A program made the translations under genes and the position numbers. DNA of 36,893 bases. Origin: Alphaproteobacteria bacterium. Its GTDB lineage: Bacteria > Pseudomonadota > Alphaproteobacteria > UBA828. The stretch covers positions 1-36,893 of the forward strand of contig JAJEEP010000088.1 in assembly GCA_022820945.1 (NCBI GenBank), in the 5' to 3' direction. Shown here one piece after another: positions 16,189 to 24,478 of this stretch. The number at the start of each line of letters is the position of its first letter. The first letter of the stretch is position 1. A model generated the notes under the pieces. It saw nothing but the letters and a program-made list of their open reading frames with translations. It ran no database searches and was not told the DNA's origin.

Positions 16189-17186
16189 GGCGCGAAGACC
16201 TCCAGGATCTCGTCGTAGTTGCGGCTGAGCGGAATGAGGATGAGCCGATCGAGACCGGTGTCGAGCCAGCGCTGTGCGCTGGCCACGCACTCGTCCGGGG
16301 TGCCGTAAGCGATCAGCTCGCCCACCAGCGCGTCGTCCACCAGCGTCATGGCGTCCTCGATGCCGCCGGGCCTGGGCGGCCAGCCGCCCATCACCTGCAT
16401 GATCTCGGCGAGGCGGTCTTCCGGGTACTCCCAGGCCTTGGCGAAGTGCGGCTGCTGGCCCAGATACTGGGTCACGAGGCGCTTGGCGTCGTAGAGCGCC
16501 TTCTCGCGGTCGGCGTCCATCGAGATGTTGACGAGCTGCAGCTTCTCCACGTCGGCCAGCGTGCGGCCGGCGCGGGCAGCACCTTCGGCGACCCGCTTCA
16601 GCGAGCGGCTGGTGTAGGCGGGCGAGAGGATGCCGTTGATCAGCACCCCGTCGGCGATCTCGCCGGAAAGCTCCATCATGCGGGGGCCCGTGGGGCCGAT
16701 GAAGATCTTGACGGCGGGCGGGGTGCGCGGATCGCCGTGGCCGAGGTCCAGGGTGAGGTCGCGCACTGCGACCAACTCGCCCTCGTGGGTGACGCCGTCT
16801 TCGAGGGCGAGCAGCCGGCGCAGGACGCCGATGTATTCGCGCATCTGGGTGAGCGGCTTGCGGCGCTCGATGCCCTGCTTCCAGGCGAGCGGGTCCCAGT
16901 AGGCGCCGAGGCCGAGGTTCATTCGCCCCGGCGCGAGGTTGTCTAGCGTTGCGAAGGTCATGGCCATGAGCGCCGGGCCGCGGGTCCAGCTGTTGACGAT
17001 GCAGGAGCCGAGCCGCACCCGCTCCGTGGTGGCGGCCATCGCGCCCAGCACCGAGACCGCGTCGCGCGCAAGCCTGGTCTCAGTGACCCAGAGGGAATCG
17101 TAGCCGAGCGCCTCGGCCTTGGCGGCGAGCCTGAGCTGCTCGCGTACCCCCGGCCGGTCCAGGAAGCCGAAGCCGACCTTGCTCAT
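16185..17186 (-). CDS. LLM-class (F420/FMN-type, Mer-like) oxidoreductase
   Basis: A 333-residue TIM-barrel flavin or F420 oxidoreductase. EALGYDSLWVTETRL (about 28-42), GRMNLGLGAYWDP (about 87-99) and KIFIGPTGPRMMELSGEIAD (about 165-184) match the methylenetetrahydromethanopterin-reductase-like group. It differs from the monooxygenase at 9758, which is of another subgroup. The ATG has no obvious ribosome site. It is coupled by ATGA overlap to the ureido amidohydrolase, so it likely acts in the same pathway, perhaps oxidising the ring compound before or during hydrolysis. Cofactor unproven. Confidence 0.87.
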   Translation of the reverse strand: MSKVGFGFLDRPGVREQLRLAAKAEALGYDSLWVTETRLARDAVSVLGAMAATTERVRLGSCIVNSWTRGPALMAMTFATLDNLAPGRMNLGLGAYWDPLAWKQGIERRKPLTQMREYIGVLRRLLALEDGVTHEGELVAVRDLTLDLGHGDPRTPPAVKIFIGPTGPRMMELSGEIADGVLINGILSPAYTSRSLKRVAEGAARAGRTLADVEKLQLVNISMDADREKALYDAKRLVTQYLGQQPHFAKAWEYPEDRLAEIMQVMGGWPPRPGGIEDAMTLVDDALVGELIAYGTPDECVASAQRWLDTGLDRLILIPLSRNYDEILEVFAP

Positions 17187-17230
17187 GCGTGGTTCATCGC
17201 GTGGTCATCGCGGGCCGTCGGCCGCACTCG

Positions 17231-17527
17231 TCAACTGCGGGCCTGAACCATGGTGCAGGCGATCAGCTCCTCGCCGAGCGCCTTGCACGCCTCGAGCCGG
17301 TGCAAGCCTTCCACGAGTACGTAGCGCGACCCGTCCTGACGCACCAAGATCGGCACCTTCAGGCCGTCCTCCAGAATGCTCTCGGCGAGCGAGTCGACCG
17401 TCGCCTGCTTGAGCGTCCGACGGCGCTTGGCCGGCACGTAGATGTCGGCGACCGCGAGGTCCTTGTTCTCCAGTAGCGGCGTCTTCTCCTCCCTGCCCGA
17501 ACTGCAGGCCGGCGAGGACTCTGGCAA
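17231..17527 (-). CDS. Stand-alone ParB N-terminal domain protein
   Basis: At most 98 residues. ADIYVPAKRRRTL, SLAESILEDGLKVPILVR and VEGLHRLEACKALGEE form one ParB/Srx-fold domain (the CTP/nuclease-type N-domain) with no helix-turn-helix or partner ParA. The longest frame begins with TTG at 17527 and carries an unstructured lead. A better-placed GGGAGG (17493-17488) is followed five bases later by an in-frame ACG at 17482, giving an 83-residue protein that starts close to the domain. It sits between the transporter ATPase (57-bp gap) and the monooxygenase (44-bp gap) in the same direction. Not a chromosome-partition ParB; role unknown. Confidence 0.75.
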   Translation of the reverse strand: MPESSPACSSGREEKTPLLENKDLAVADIYVPAKRRRTLKQATVDSLAESILEDGLKVPILVRQDGSRYVLVEGLHRLEACKALGEELIACTMVQARS

Positions 17528-17584
17528 AGCCGTTCCGGCCGCGCAATATCGGCCGGCGGACCGCCTGCAATCGGGCCGCTCCGC

Positions 17585-18670
17585 CTACTCCGGCCGGGGA
17601 TGAGAAAGGACGTTCCCCGCCTCGTCGAACAGAAGACAGTGCGTGGGATCGGGCGCCGCGTGGAGCCGGTCGCCGACCCTCCCCGCGAAGCCGGGCTCGA
17701 CCAGGGCGTGCAGCTTGTTTCGCTCGTCGTCCTCCAAGATCACCACCGATTCCCGCCCGAGGTGCTCGACGGCGAAGACCGTGACCGGCACCGAGGCGTC
17801 CGCCGCATCGGCGTGAATGTGCAGGTGCTGCGGCCGGACACCCAAGGTCGCCGGACCGGCGGCGCCGATCGGCGCGCCAGGCACGAAGGCGAAATCCTTC
17901 GCGACGAAGGGCGTGCGGTCTCCTTCCGCGACGATCTCGCCCGCGATCAGGTTCATCGGCGGCGAGCCCACGAAGCCGGCGACGAAGAGCGTGGCCGGGC
18001 GGTTGTAGATCTCGTCCGGCGTGCCGATCTGTTCCAGCCGGCCTTCGTTCATGACCGCAATGCGGTCCCCCATGGTCATCGCCTCCACCTGATCGTGGGT
18101 GACGACGATCATGGTAGTTCCCAGCCGCTTCTGCAGGTTGACCAGCTCGGCGCGCAGCGTGAGCCGCAAGGCGGCATCCAGCGCGGCGAGCGGCTCGTCC
18201 AGCAGAAACGCGCGCGGCTGGCGGACGATGGCCTTGGCGGTAGCGACGCGCTGGCGCTCCCCGCCGGAGAGCTGGCTCGGCAGCTTGTCGAGCAGCGCCT
18301 CTATGCCGAGGATCGACGAGGCTTCGGTAATCCGCCGGTCGGTTTCCGCCCGGTCGAGCCTCTGCTTGGCGAGGCTCGTGCGAATGTTCTGCCGCGCCGT
18401 CATATGCGGGTAGAGCAGCGACGACTGAAACACCATGGCGATGTTGCGCTGGTGGGGCGAGGCCGTGGTGACGTCGTCGCCGTCGAACAGGACGCGCCCC
18501 GAGGTCGGCATTTCCAGGCCCGCGATGCAGTTGAGCGTCGTCGTCTTGCCACAGCCGGACGGTCCCAGCAGCACCAGCAGCTCACCGTTCTCGATCGTAA
18601 GGCTCAGATCGCGTACGGCGACGTGGCGCTGGAACGTCTTGTGCAGGCCTTCGAGCTGGATGCGGGACAT
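17585..18670 (-). CDS. ABC transporter ATP-binding protein, MalK/UgpC type (block B)
   Basis: A 361-residue CUT1-type ATPase with Walker A GPSGCGKTT (36-44), signature LSGGERQ (134-140), Walker B FLLDEP (155-160), an H-loop histidine at 192 and a C-terminal TOBE-like region (VRPQHLHIHADA, about 278). The motif spacing is the same as in the block A ATPase at 296. The ATG lies 3 bp after the stop of the second permease gene. Together with the permeases and the binding protein it makes a complete importer. Substrate unknown. Confidence 0.93.
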   Translation of the reverse strand: MSRIQLEGLHKTFQRHVAVRDLSLTIENGELLVLLGPSGCGKTTTLNCIAGLEMPTSGRVLFDGDDVTTASPHQRNIAMVFQSSLLYPHMTARQNIRTSLAKQRLDRAETDRRITEASSILGIEALLDKLPSQLSGGERQRVATAKAIVRQPRAFLLDEPLAALDAALRLTLRAELVNLQKRLGTTMIVVTHDQVEAMTMGDRIAVMNEGRLEQIGTPDEIYNRPATLFVAGFVGSPPMNLIAGEIVAEGDRTPFVAKDFAFVPGAPIGAAGPATLGVRPQHLHIHADAADASVPVTVFAVEHLGRESVVILEDDERNKLHALVEPGFAGRVGDRLHAAPDPTHCLLFDEAGNVLSHPRPE

Positions 18671-18673
18671 GGT

Positions 18674-19540
18674 TCAGCGCACCGGGTCGACGAGGTTCAT
18701 TTCGGCGATGTGCCGCTGGAGGAAGAACGCGACAAGCGCCGGCGGCACCATGGTGAGCACCACCGCTGCGGCAAGGTGCGACGGCTCAGGATGCTGGAAC
18801 AGGAAGCCGGATATGGCAGTCGGCAGCGTGTTGGCGGTGGTGCCGTTCACCAGCATCAGCGCATAGGTGTACTCGTTCCAGGAGAACAGGAAGGCGATGA
18901 CCGCGGCCACCGCGACGCCGCTTCGGCCCAGCGGCACGATGATCTTGACGAAGGTCTCGAAGCGGGAGAATCCGTCGATCCGGGCCAGCCGTTCCACCTG
19001 GGGCAGGTTGCGGAAATACCCGATCAGCATCCAGGTCACGAAGGGAATGGTAATCGTGAGCGTGACGATGATGAGACCGACGAGCGTGCCCGAGAGGCCG
19101 AGCCGCACGTACATGGTGTAGAACGGGATGAGGGTGGAGACCGGCGGCAGAGCCACCGCCAGCAGGATCGCGAAGAGCAGCTTGTTCTTGTGGGGAAAGT
19201 CGAGGCGCGCGAAGACGTATGCGAGCGGCAGCACCACGAACAGCGTCACGACCGTGACGACTGCCGAGACGATGAGGCTGTTCCCGAGGCCCCTGATGAT
19301 CTGATTGGCCTGGCCCGAGCCGCGGCGCACCAGCCCATCGGCCATTTCGTACTCGAAACCGAAGATGTTGAAGAAGGCGGCAGGCGTCGGCTCCAGGGGA
19401 TAGAGCGGCTGCGGGAAGCGTGCGATCTCGTCGGGCGTCAGCAGGGAGTTCTTCAGGAACCAGTAGATCGGCAGCAGGGTCCAGATCATGACCACCGCCA
19501 GCGCCAGCCAGGACCAGACCGTGGAGAGGCGAATCCTCAT
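18674..19540 (-). CDS. ABC transporter permease, MalG/UgpE type (block B)
   Basis: A 288-residue inner-membrane protein with about six membrane segments, beginning MRIRLSTVWSWLALAVVMIW. The EAA loop is near residue 185 (VERLARIDGFSRFETFVKII) and a typical FSWNEYTYAL follows. The ATG at 19540 overlaps the TGA of the preceding permease gene (ATGA). The frame stays open further upstream, but that is antisense-like low-complexity sequence inside the other gene, so the longer version is rejected. It is the counterpart of the C-terminal half of the fused permease at 1380-3317. Confidence 0.9.
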   Translation of the reverse strand: MRIRLSTVWSWLALAVVMIWTLLPIYWFLKNSLLTPDEIARFPQPLYPLEPTPAAFFNIFGFEYEMADGLVRRGSGQANQIIRGLGNSLIVSAVVTVVTLFVVLPLAYVFARLDFPHKNKLLFAILLAVALPPVSTLIPFYTMYVRLGLSGTLVGLIIVTLTITIPFVTWMLIGYFRNLPQVERLARIDGFSRFETFVKIIVPLGRSGVAVAAVIAFLFSWNEYTYALMLVNGTTANTLPTAISGFLFQHPEPSHLAAAVVLTMVPPALVAFFLQRHIAEMNLVDPVR

Positions 19541-20436
19541 ATCGACCGTGCCTCCCGCCGTCCCCAGAAGGCGTAGAGCAGCAGCGTCGTGCCCAGGATC
19601 AGCGCGAGCAGCATGAAGGACATGGCCGCGCCGTAGCCGAGGTCGAGATCCTTGAAGCTCTCCTTGTAGATGCGGTAGGTGAGCGTCGCCGAAGACGTGC
19701 CCGGCCCGCCGCCGGAGAGCACGAAGATGAAGTCGAAGAGCTTCATCGAGAGTACGGTCGTGATGCAGGTGAAGACGAAGAGCGTGAAGCGAAGCGGCGG
19801 AAGGGTGACGTTCAGGAACGTCTCCAGCCGGGACATGCGGTCGATGGCCGCGAGGTCGTAAAGCCTGCTCGGGATCGTCTTCAGGTTGGCCAGCAGGAAG
19901 AACGCGACGAGCGGCGCCATGTTCCAGGCGTTGCCGACCGCCAGCACTTCGATGACCCACTGGCGATTGACGACATTCACCGCCTCCTCGATGCCCAGCG
20001 CGTAGGCGATGGCGGTGCCGATGCCGGTCTGGCCCTTGGCGAGATAGGAAAAGATGATCCCGGTGCCGTAAAGCGAAATGCACCAGGGCAGGATCACGAT
20101 GGTGCGCACCAGGCCGGCGAAGCGCATCCTGCGGTTGAGCACCAGGGCAATCAGCAGGCCGATCACCATCGCCAGCGCCACCGATTCGAGCGTAAACCGG
20201 ACCGTGATCCAGAGCGATTTCTTGAATTTCCGGTCGTCGATGACGTCGGCGTAATTCTCGGCGCCGACGAATGTCGCCTTGTAGCCGCCGAAGAAACTGA
20301 TCTCGTGAACGCTCATCCAGAGCGCGTAGCCGAGCGGATAGGCAACAACCAGAACGAGAAAAACCAGAACCGGCAGCGCGAGCAGAAGAGAGAACTGAAA
20401 GTTGGATAGCTCGGCGGTGCGCTGCTTGAGGCTCAT
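19537..20436 (-). CDS. ABC transporter permease, MalF/UgpA type (block B)
   Basis: A 299-residue permease with a cytoplasmic N-terminus (MSLKQRTAELS), then about six membrane segments. The conserved loop YDLAAIDRMSRLETFLNVTL is at about 209-228, followed by FIFVLSGGGPG. It forms the heterodimer with the MalG-type permease that overlaps its stop codon by four bases. It starts 60 bp after the binding-protein gene. It corresponds to the N-terminal half of the fused permease of block A. Confidence 0.9.
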   Translation of the reverse strand: MSLKQRTAELSNFQFSLLLALPVLVFLVLVVAYPLGYALWMSVHEISFFGGYKATFVGAENYADVIDDRKFKKSLWITVRFTLESVALAMVIGLLIALVLNRRMRFAGLVRTIVILPWCISLYGTGIIFSYLAKGQTGIGTAIAYALGIEEAVNVVNRQWVIEVLAVGNAWNMAPLVAFFLLANLKTIPSRLYDLAAIDRMSRLETFLNVTLPPLRFTLFVFTCITTVLSMKLFDFIFVLSGGGPGTSSATLTYRIYKESFKDLDLGYGAAMSFMLLALILGTTLLLYAFWGRREARSI

Positions 20437-20496
20437 CAGGACAGCGAAATCGAGCCGGCGGACGGCCTCACCCAGCCGCCCGCCGGCAGGTCAGCA

Positions 20497-21828
20497 CTAC
20501 AGTCCGTACTTCTTGTTCAGATCGGCGATCTCTTCGTTGATCGCCTCGATGGTCTCGACGATGTCACCGTCGTCCTGCAGGTACTCCTGCAGCGTCTCCT
20601 TGAGCCAGCTGTTGAACTCCTCGGCCCAGACAACGCTCCAGATGCCCTTCGGGTAGGGCGTCGCGGCGTAGACCTCGAGCACGGCTGCGATGTCCTGCTC
20701 GCGCGCGAGGGCGTTCTTCATCCGCTCGGCCGCCGCATCGCTCTCCATGACCGACCTGTAGCCCGAGAAGAGCATGGATTCCTGCATCCAGCGGTTTCCG
20801 ACGAAGACGTTGCCGGTCTGGTCCTGGTAGCCATACCAGCTCGCGAAGCGCTTCACGTCGTCGGTGTGGCCGTCGCTCCGCTCGCGGCTGGTCATCAGGT
20901 AGACGGCGGAATCGAGCAGGCCCCAGCTCTGGCCCTGATAGGGCAGGAGGCTGGCGTGCCCGGCGATCTGCGAGCGGTCCTCGCGGTTGAAGGTCTCCAG
21001 ATCGTAGAGCTGCTGCGGGCTGAAGACGTAGCGCCCCGACGCATAGGCGTCGATGTAGGAGCTCTCGTTGTAGGTCAGCACCTCTTCCGGCACCAGGCCG
21101 TCGTTCCAGATGCGCTTCCAGTCTTCGAGCGTCTTGTAGGCCGCGCCGTCCGCGTCGGTGGTCAGCAGGGGCTCGTGGGTGTCGGGATGGGCAACCTGGC
21201 CGCCCCGGTTCATGACCTCGAAGTCGAAGGCCCACGAGATGCCGTACCACTCGTTGATCCAGTGCGGCAGGAAGGGCTGCTCCAGGCCCTTCTCACGCAT
21301 CTCGTAGAGCTGGTCGTAGAGGGCGTCCCAGTTCGCGGGGAAGTCCGCGTCGGTGTAGCCCAGCTCGTTGTACTTCTTGAGGTTGACGTGCATCACCCCG
21401 CGCGTGCTGACGAAGTACGAGAGGCCCAGCAGCTGGCCCTTGTAGGACCAGGCGTCGAGGATGTTGGGATACATGTCCGCCTTGATGGCATCGATGTTGG
21501 GCAGCGCCTCGGCCGGCATGATCCAGCCGCCGTCGAAGTAGCGGCCGGCCTGGGACGGATTGGCGTAGAGCACGTCGAGCTCGGCGCCCGCCATCAGGTT
21601 CTGCTCCATGATCGCCGGGTAGTCGCCGGTGACCGTCGCGTAGTCGACGTTGCCGGCCTGCTCGTTGTTGTAGCGGTCGACATTGTCCTGAACGATGTCG
21701 GTCTTGTACTGCCAGCCGCGGAAGAACACCGTCTCGTCGCTCTGGGCTTCCAGGCCCTGGGCGAGCGCGGTGCCGCTCACGAGCATGAGCGCGCCCGTGA
21801 CTGCCATTGCTGTTGCGCGGAGCTTCAT
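20497..21828 (-). CDS. ABC transporter substrate-binding protein, family 1, Sec signal (block B)
   Basis: A 443-residue periplasmic binding protein. MKLRATAMAVTGALMLVSG followed by ALAQ is a clear Sec signal peptide with cleavage near residue 23. The mature part starts FFRGWQYKTDIVQDNVDRYN and shares landmarks with the block A protein (GWQY, NVDY.TVTGDYPA, DAIKADMYPN), so the two are paralogues; the other one uses a twin-arginine signal. GGGAG lies about 8 bases before the ATG. It is the first gene of the nine-gene minus-strand run that ends at 13143, tying this transporter to the ureide-hydrolysing enzymes. Ligand not identified. Confidence 0.9.
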   Translation of the reverse strand: MKLRATAMAVTGALMLVSGTALAQGLEAQSDETVFFRGWQYKTDIVQDNVDRYNNEQAGNVDYATVTGDYPAIMEQNLMAGAELDVLYANPSQAGRYFDGGWIMPAEALPNIDAIKADMYPNILDAWSYKGQLLGLSYFVSTRGVMHVNLKKYNELGYTDADFPANWDALYDQLYEMREKGLEQPFLPHWINEWYGISWAFDFEVMNRGGQVAHPDTHEPLLTTDADGAAYKTLEDWKRIWNDGLVPEEVLTYNESSYIDAYASGRYVFSPQQLYDLETFNREDRSQIAGHASLLPYQGQSWGLLDSAVYLMTSRERSDGHTDDVKRFASWYGYQDQTGNVFVGNRWMQESMLFSGYRSVMESDAAAERMKNALAREQDIAAVLEVYAATPYPKGIWSVVWAEEFNSWLKETLQEYLQDDGDIVETIEAINEEIADLNKKYGL

Positions 21829-22116
21829 AAACCAATCTCCCTTTCGCTAATCGTTGCGTTCGTGAGCCCGTTGAATTCGACGTCGCGATTGCGGAAACCG
21901 CTCTGCGGTCGAGCCCTACGGAGCGCGCGCGAGGCTACACTTGTGGAGCGGCGCGCACAAGAATCGCTCACCGATCGGGCGCATACCCAGGCCCATTCCG
22001 GGGTAGCCGGTCGAGCGGTGTCGGGATAAGACCGCTGCGGCGATTCATTTCACAAAGCGAGCCGGGCCATAGGCCGGGACATCGCTCGTTCGCGAGCCCA
22101 GGAGGTCGTTCGCATC

Positions 22117-23235
22117 ATGGCGGCAGGCACGATCGAGATACGCGCCGCAGTCTGCCGCGCGTTCGGTGCGCCGCTCGCCATCGAGACGCTGCGGCTTGCG
22201 CCGCCTGAGGGCAGCGAAATCCGGGTCCGGGTGCGCGCAAGCTCGATCTGCCATTCGGACATCACCTACATGGACGGCGGCTGGGGCGGGGAGGACGCAC
22301 TGCCGGCCGTGTTCGGGCACGAGCTGGCAGGGGTGGTCACCGATCTCGGCCCCGCGGTGCCGCCGGGCGGCATCGGTGTGGGCGACCGCGTGCTCGTCTC
22401 GCTGCTGCGCTCGTGCGGGCACTGCGCGCGCTGCGAGGCCGGAAGCCCGGCGCAGTGCACGGCCGAATACGCCATCGATTCCGCCCCGCGTCTCGCCGAC
22501 GTGCAGGGCAAGCCGGTGCGGGCCGGGCTTCGGGTCGGCGGCTTCGCCGAGAGCGTGGTGGTGGATGTCTCGCAGGCGGTGAGGCTACCGGCGCAGGTCG
22601 CGGACGATGTCGCCTGCCTGGTCTCCTGCGGGGTGCTCACCGGCTTCGGCGCGGCAATCAACACCGCCAAGGTGCAGGTGGGCGATGCGGTCGCGGTGGT
22701 GGGCTGCGGCGGCGTCGGGCTCAACTGCGTCCAGGGCGCGGCGCTCGCCGGCGCGCTCCCGCTCGTCGCCATCGACGTGACCGACGACAAGCTGGAGCAG
22801 GCGCGGGCCTTCGGCGCGACCGATGCGATCGACGCCACGGACGAGGACGCCACCGCGAAGGCGCTCGCGCTGACCGAGGGGCGCGGCTTCGACGCGGTGC
22901 TGGTGGTGGTGGGCTCCGCACGGGCCATCGAACGGACGCTGCCGCTGCTCGCGCCGGAGGGCGCGCTGGTGGTCGTGGGGATGCCCCCCTACGACCAGCG
23001 GGTCAGCCTGAACGCGACCGACCTCGCGCACTTCGGGCAGCGGATTCTGGGCTGCAAGATGGGCAACGCCAGGCTCCGCGTCGACGTGCCGAAGCTGTTT
23101 CGGCTCTACCGGAGCGGCAGGCTCAGGCTCGACGAGCTGATCGCCTCGCGCCGACCGCTGGACGAGATCGAGGAGGCGCTCGCGCTCGCCCGGCGCTCCC
23201 ATGACTTGCGCCACGTCATCGTCTTTCCCGAGTGA
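22117..23235 (+). CDS. Zinc-dependent alcohol dehydrogenase (MDR superfamily), block B
   Basis: A 372-residue NAD(P)-dependent dehydrogenase. The catalytic cysteine is in SSICHSD (about 44), the histidine in FGHELAG (about 68), the four structural-zinc cysteines in SCGHCARCEAGSPAQC (about 98-113) and the Rossmann motif is VGCGGVG (about 199). Unlike the relative at 5122 it keeps the full structural-zinc lobe, resembling class III-like enzymes. GGAGG lies about 12 bases before the ATG. It is divergent from the block B binding protein and the first gene of a plus-strand set with the enolase-superfamily enzyme (18-bp gap) and dihydropyrimidinase. Probable alcohol oxidation in the same pathway. 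Confidence 0.9.
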   Translation: MAAGTIEIRAAVCRAFGAPLAIETLRLAPPEGSEIRVRVRASSICHSDITYMDGGWGGEDALPAVFGHELAGVVTDLGPAVPPGGIGVGDRVLVSLLRSCGHCARCEAGSPAQCTAEYAIDSAPRLADVQGKPVRAGLRVGGFAESVVVDVSQAVRLPAQVADDVACLVSCGVLTGFGAAINTAKVQVGDAVAVVGCGGVGLNCVQGAALAGALPLVAIDVTDDKLEQARAFGATDAIDATDEDATAKALALTEGRGFDAVLVVVGSARAIERTLPLLAPEGALVVVGMPPYDQRVSLNATDLAHFGQRILGCKMGNARLRVDVPKLFRLYRSGRLRLDELIASRRPLDEIEEALALARRSHDLRHVIVFPE

Positions 23236-23253
23236 ACACGCGTGAGGCAGCCG

Positions 23254-24366
23254 ATGAAGATTCAGAAGATCGAGACGTTCTGCACCCGCGAGGTCGGGCT
23301 CACGCGCGTCACCACCGACGACGGCGCCGAAGGTTGGGGCCAGGTCTCGACCTACCACGCGGACATCTCCGCGACCGTGCTTCACCGGCAGGTGGCACCC
23401 TGGGCGCTCGGCCGGGACATCTCGGCGCTCGACCAACTGGGCGACCTGCTCGATCTGATCTGCGAGCGGGAGCACAAGTTCCCCGGCACCCACCTGTGCC
23501 GGGCGCTGTGCGGGCTCGATACCGCGATCTGGGACCTCCACGGCAAGCTCGAGGGCAAGAGCGTCTGCGCGCTCCTGGGCGGCACGCCGCGTGCGCTTCG
23601 CGTCTATGCCTCCAGCATGCAGCGGGAGATTACGCCGGAGGCGGAGGCGGAGCGCTTCCTCAGGCTGCGCGAGCGCCACGGGTACGATGCCTTCAAGTTT
23701 CGCGTGGGCGCGGAATGCGGACGCGGGCGGGACCAGTGGCCCGGCCGCTCCGAGGCGATCGTGCGGGAGGTGCGCCGCGCGCTCGGCGACGATGTCGCGC
23801 TGCTGGTCGATGGGAACAGCTGCTACGCGCCGGAGCAGGCGATCGCACTTGGCCGCGGCGTCCTGGAGGAGAACGCCGTCTGCCACTTCGAGGAGCCCTG
23901 CCCCTACTGGAAGCCGGACTGGACGCGGGAGGTGACGGAGGCGCTCGACCTGGACGTAACCGGCGGCGAGCAGGACAACAACCTCGCGCTCTGGCAGTTC
24001 CTGATCGAGAGCCGGACCATGGACGTGGCCCAGCCCGACGTCTGCTACGTGGGCGGCGTCGAGCGCTTCCTCCGTGTGGCCCGCATGGCGCAGGCGGCCG
24101 GCATGCCGGTCACGCCGCATTCCGCAAACCTGTCCCTGGTCACGGTCTTCACCCTGCACCTGATGGGCGCGCTGGAGAACGCAGGCCCCTACGTCGAGTT
24201 CTCCATCGAGGAGGGCGACTTCTATCCCTGGCAGTACGACGGCATTTACGACGAGATGCCGGTGGCGAGGGACGGCAGGGTCGAGATTCCGGGCGGCCCC
24301 GGCTGGGGGATCACGGTCCGCCGGGAGTGGCTGGAGCAGTCAGTCCACCAGGCCAGCGCGCTCTAA
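23254..24366 (+). CDS. Mandelate racemase/muconate lactonizing family enzyme (enolase superfamily)
   Basis: A 370-residue enolase-superfamily protein. The base residue is K148 in AFKFRVG (a K-x-R pattern), metal ligands D186 (LLVDGNS), E213 or E214 (HFEEPCP) and E239 (GGEQ), and an Asp262/His289 dyad (QPDVCYVGG, TPHSAN). The His-Asp dyad places it with the mandelate-racemase subgroup, whose known members racemise mandelate or dehydrate sugar acids by proton abstraction next to a carboxylate. The ATG at 23254 is preferred over a GTG twelve bases upstream. It follows the alcohol dehydrogenase closely. Acid-sugar dehydration or epimerisation is likely; the substrate is not readable. Confidence 0.88.
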   Translation: MKIQKIETFCTREVGLTRVTTDDGAEGWGQVSTYHADISATVLHRQVAPWALGRDISALDQLGDLLDLICEREHKFPGTHLCRALCGLDTAIWDLHGKLEGKSVCALLGGTPRALRVYASSMQREITPEAEAERFLRLRERHGYDAFKFRVGAECGRGRDQWPGRSEAIVREVRRALGDDVALLVDGNSCYAPEQAIALGRGVLEENAVCHFEEPCPYWKPDWTREVTEALDLDVTGGEQDNNLALWQFLIESRTMDVAQPDVCYVGGVERFLRVARMAQAAGMPVTPHSANLSLVTVFTLHLMGALENAGPYVEFSIEEGDFYPWQYDGIYDEMPVARDGRVEIPGGPGWGITVRREWLEQSVHQASAL

Positions 24367-24478
24367 GTCCCAACCCTCCACCGCCGGGCTCGGCCGTGGC
24401 AAGCCGTGGACGGGTGCCGGCCGGCGCGGCATGATAAGCGCAAGGGATGAGGGCTCTCGACCCTCCAGGGAGGCGACG

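Noticed and set aside
18674..20083. Long 469-codon version of the MalG-type permease
   Set aside because: The added N-terminal part is out-of-frame sequence of the overlapping permease gene; the ATG at 19540 begins a normal family N-terminus with an ATGA overlap.
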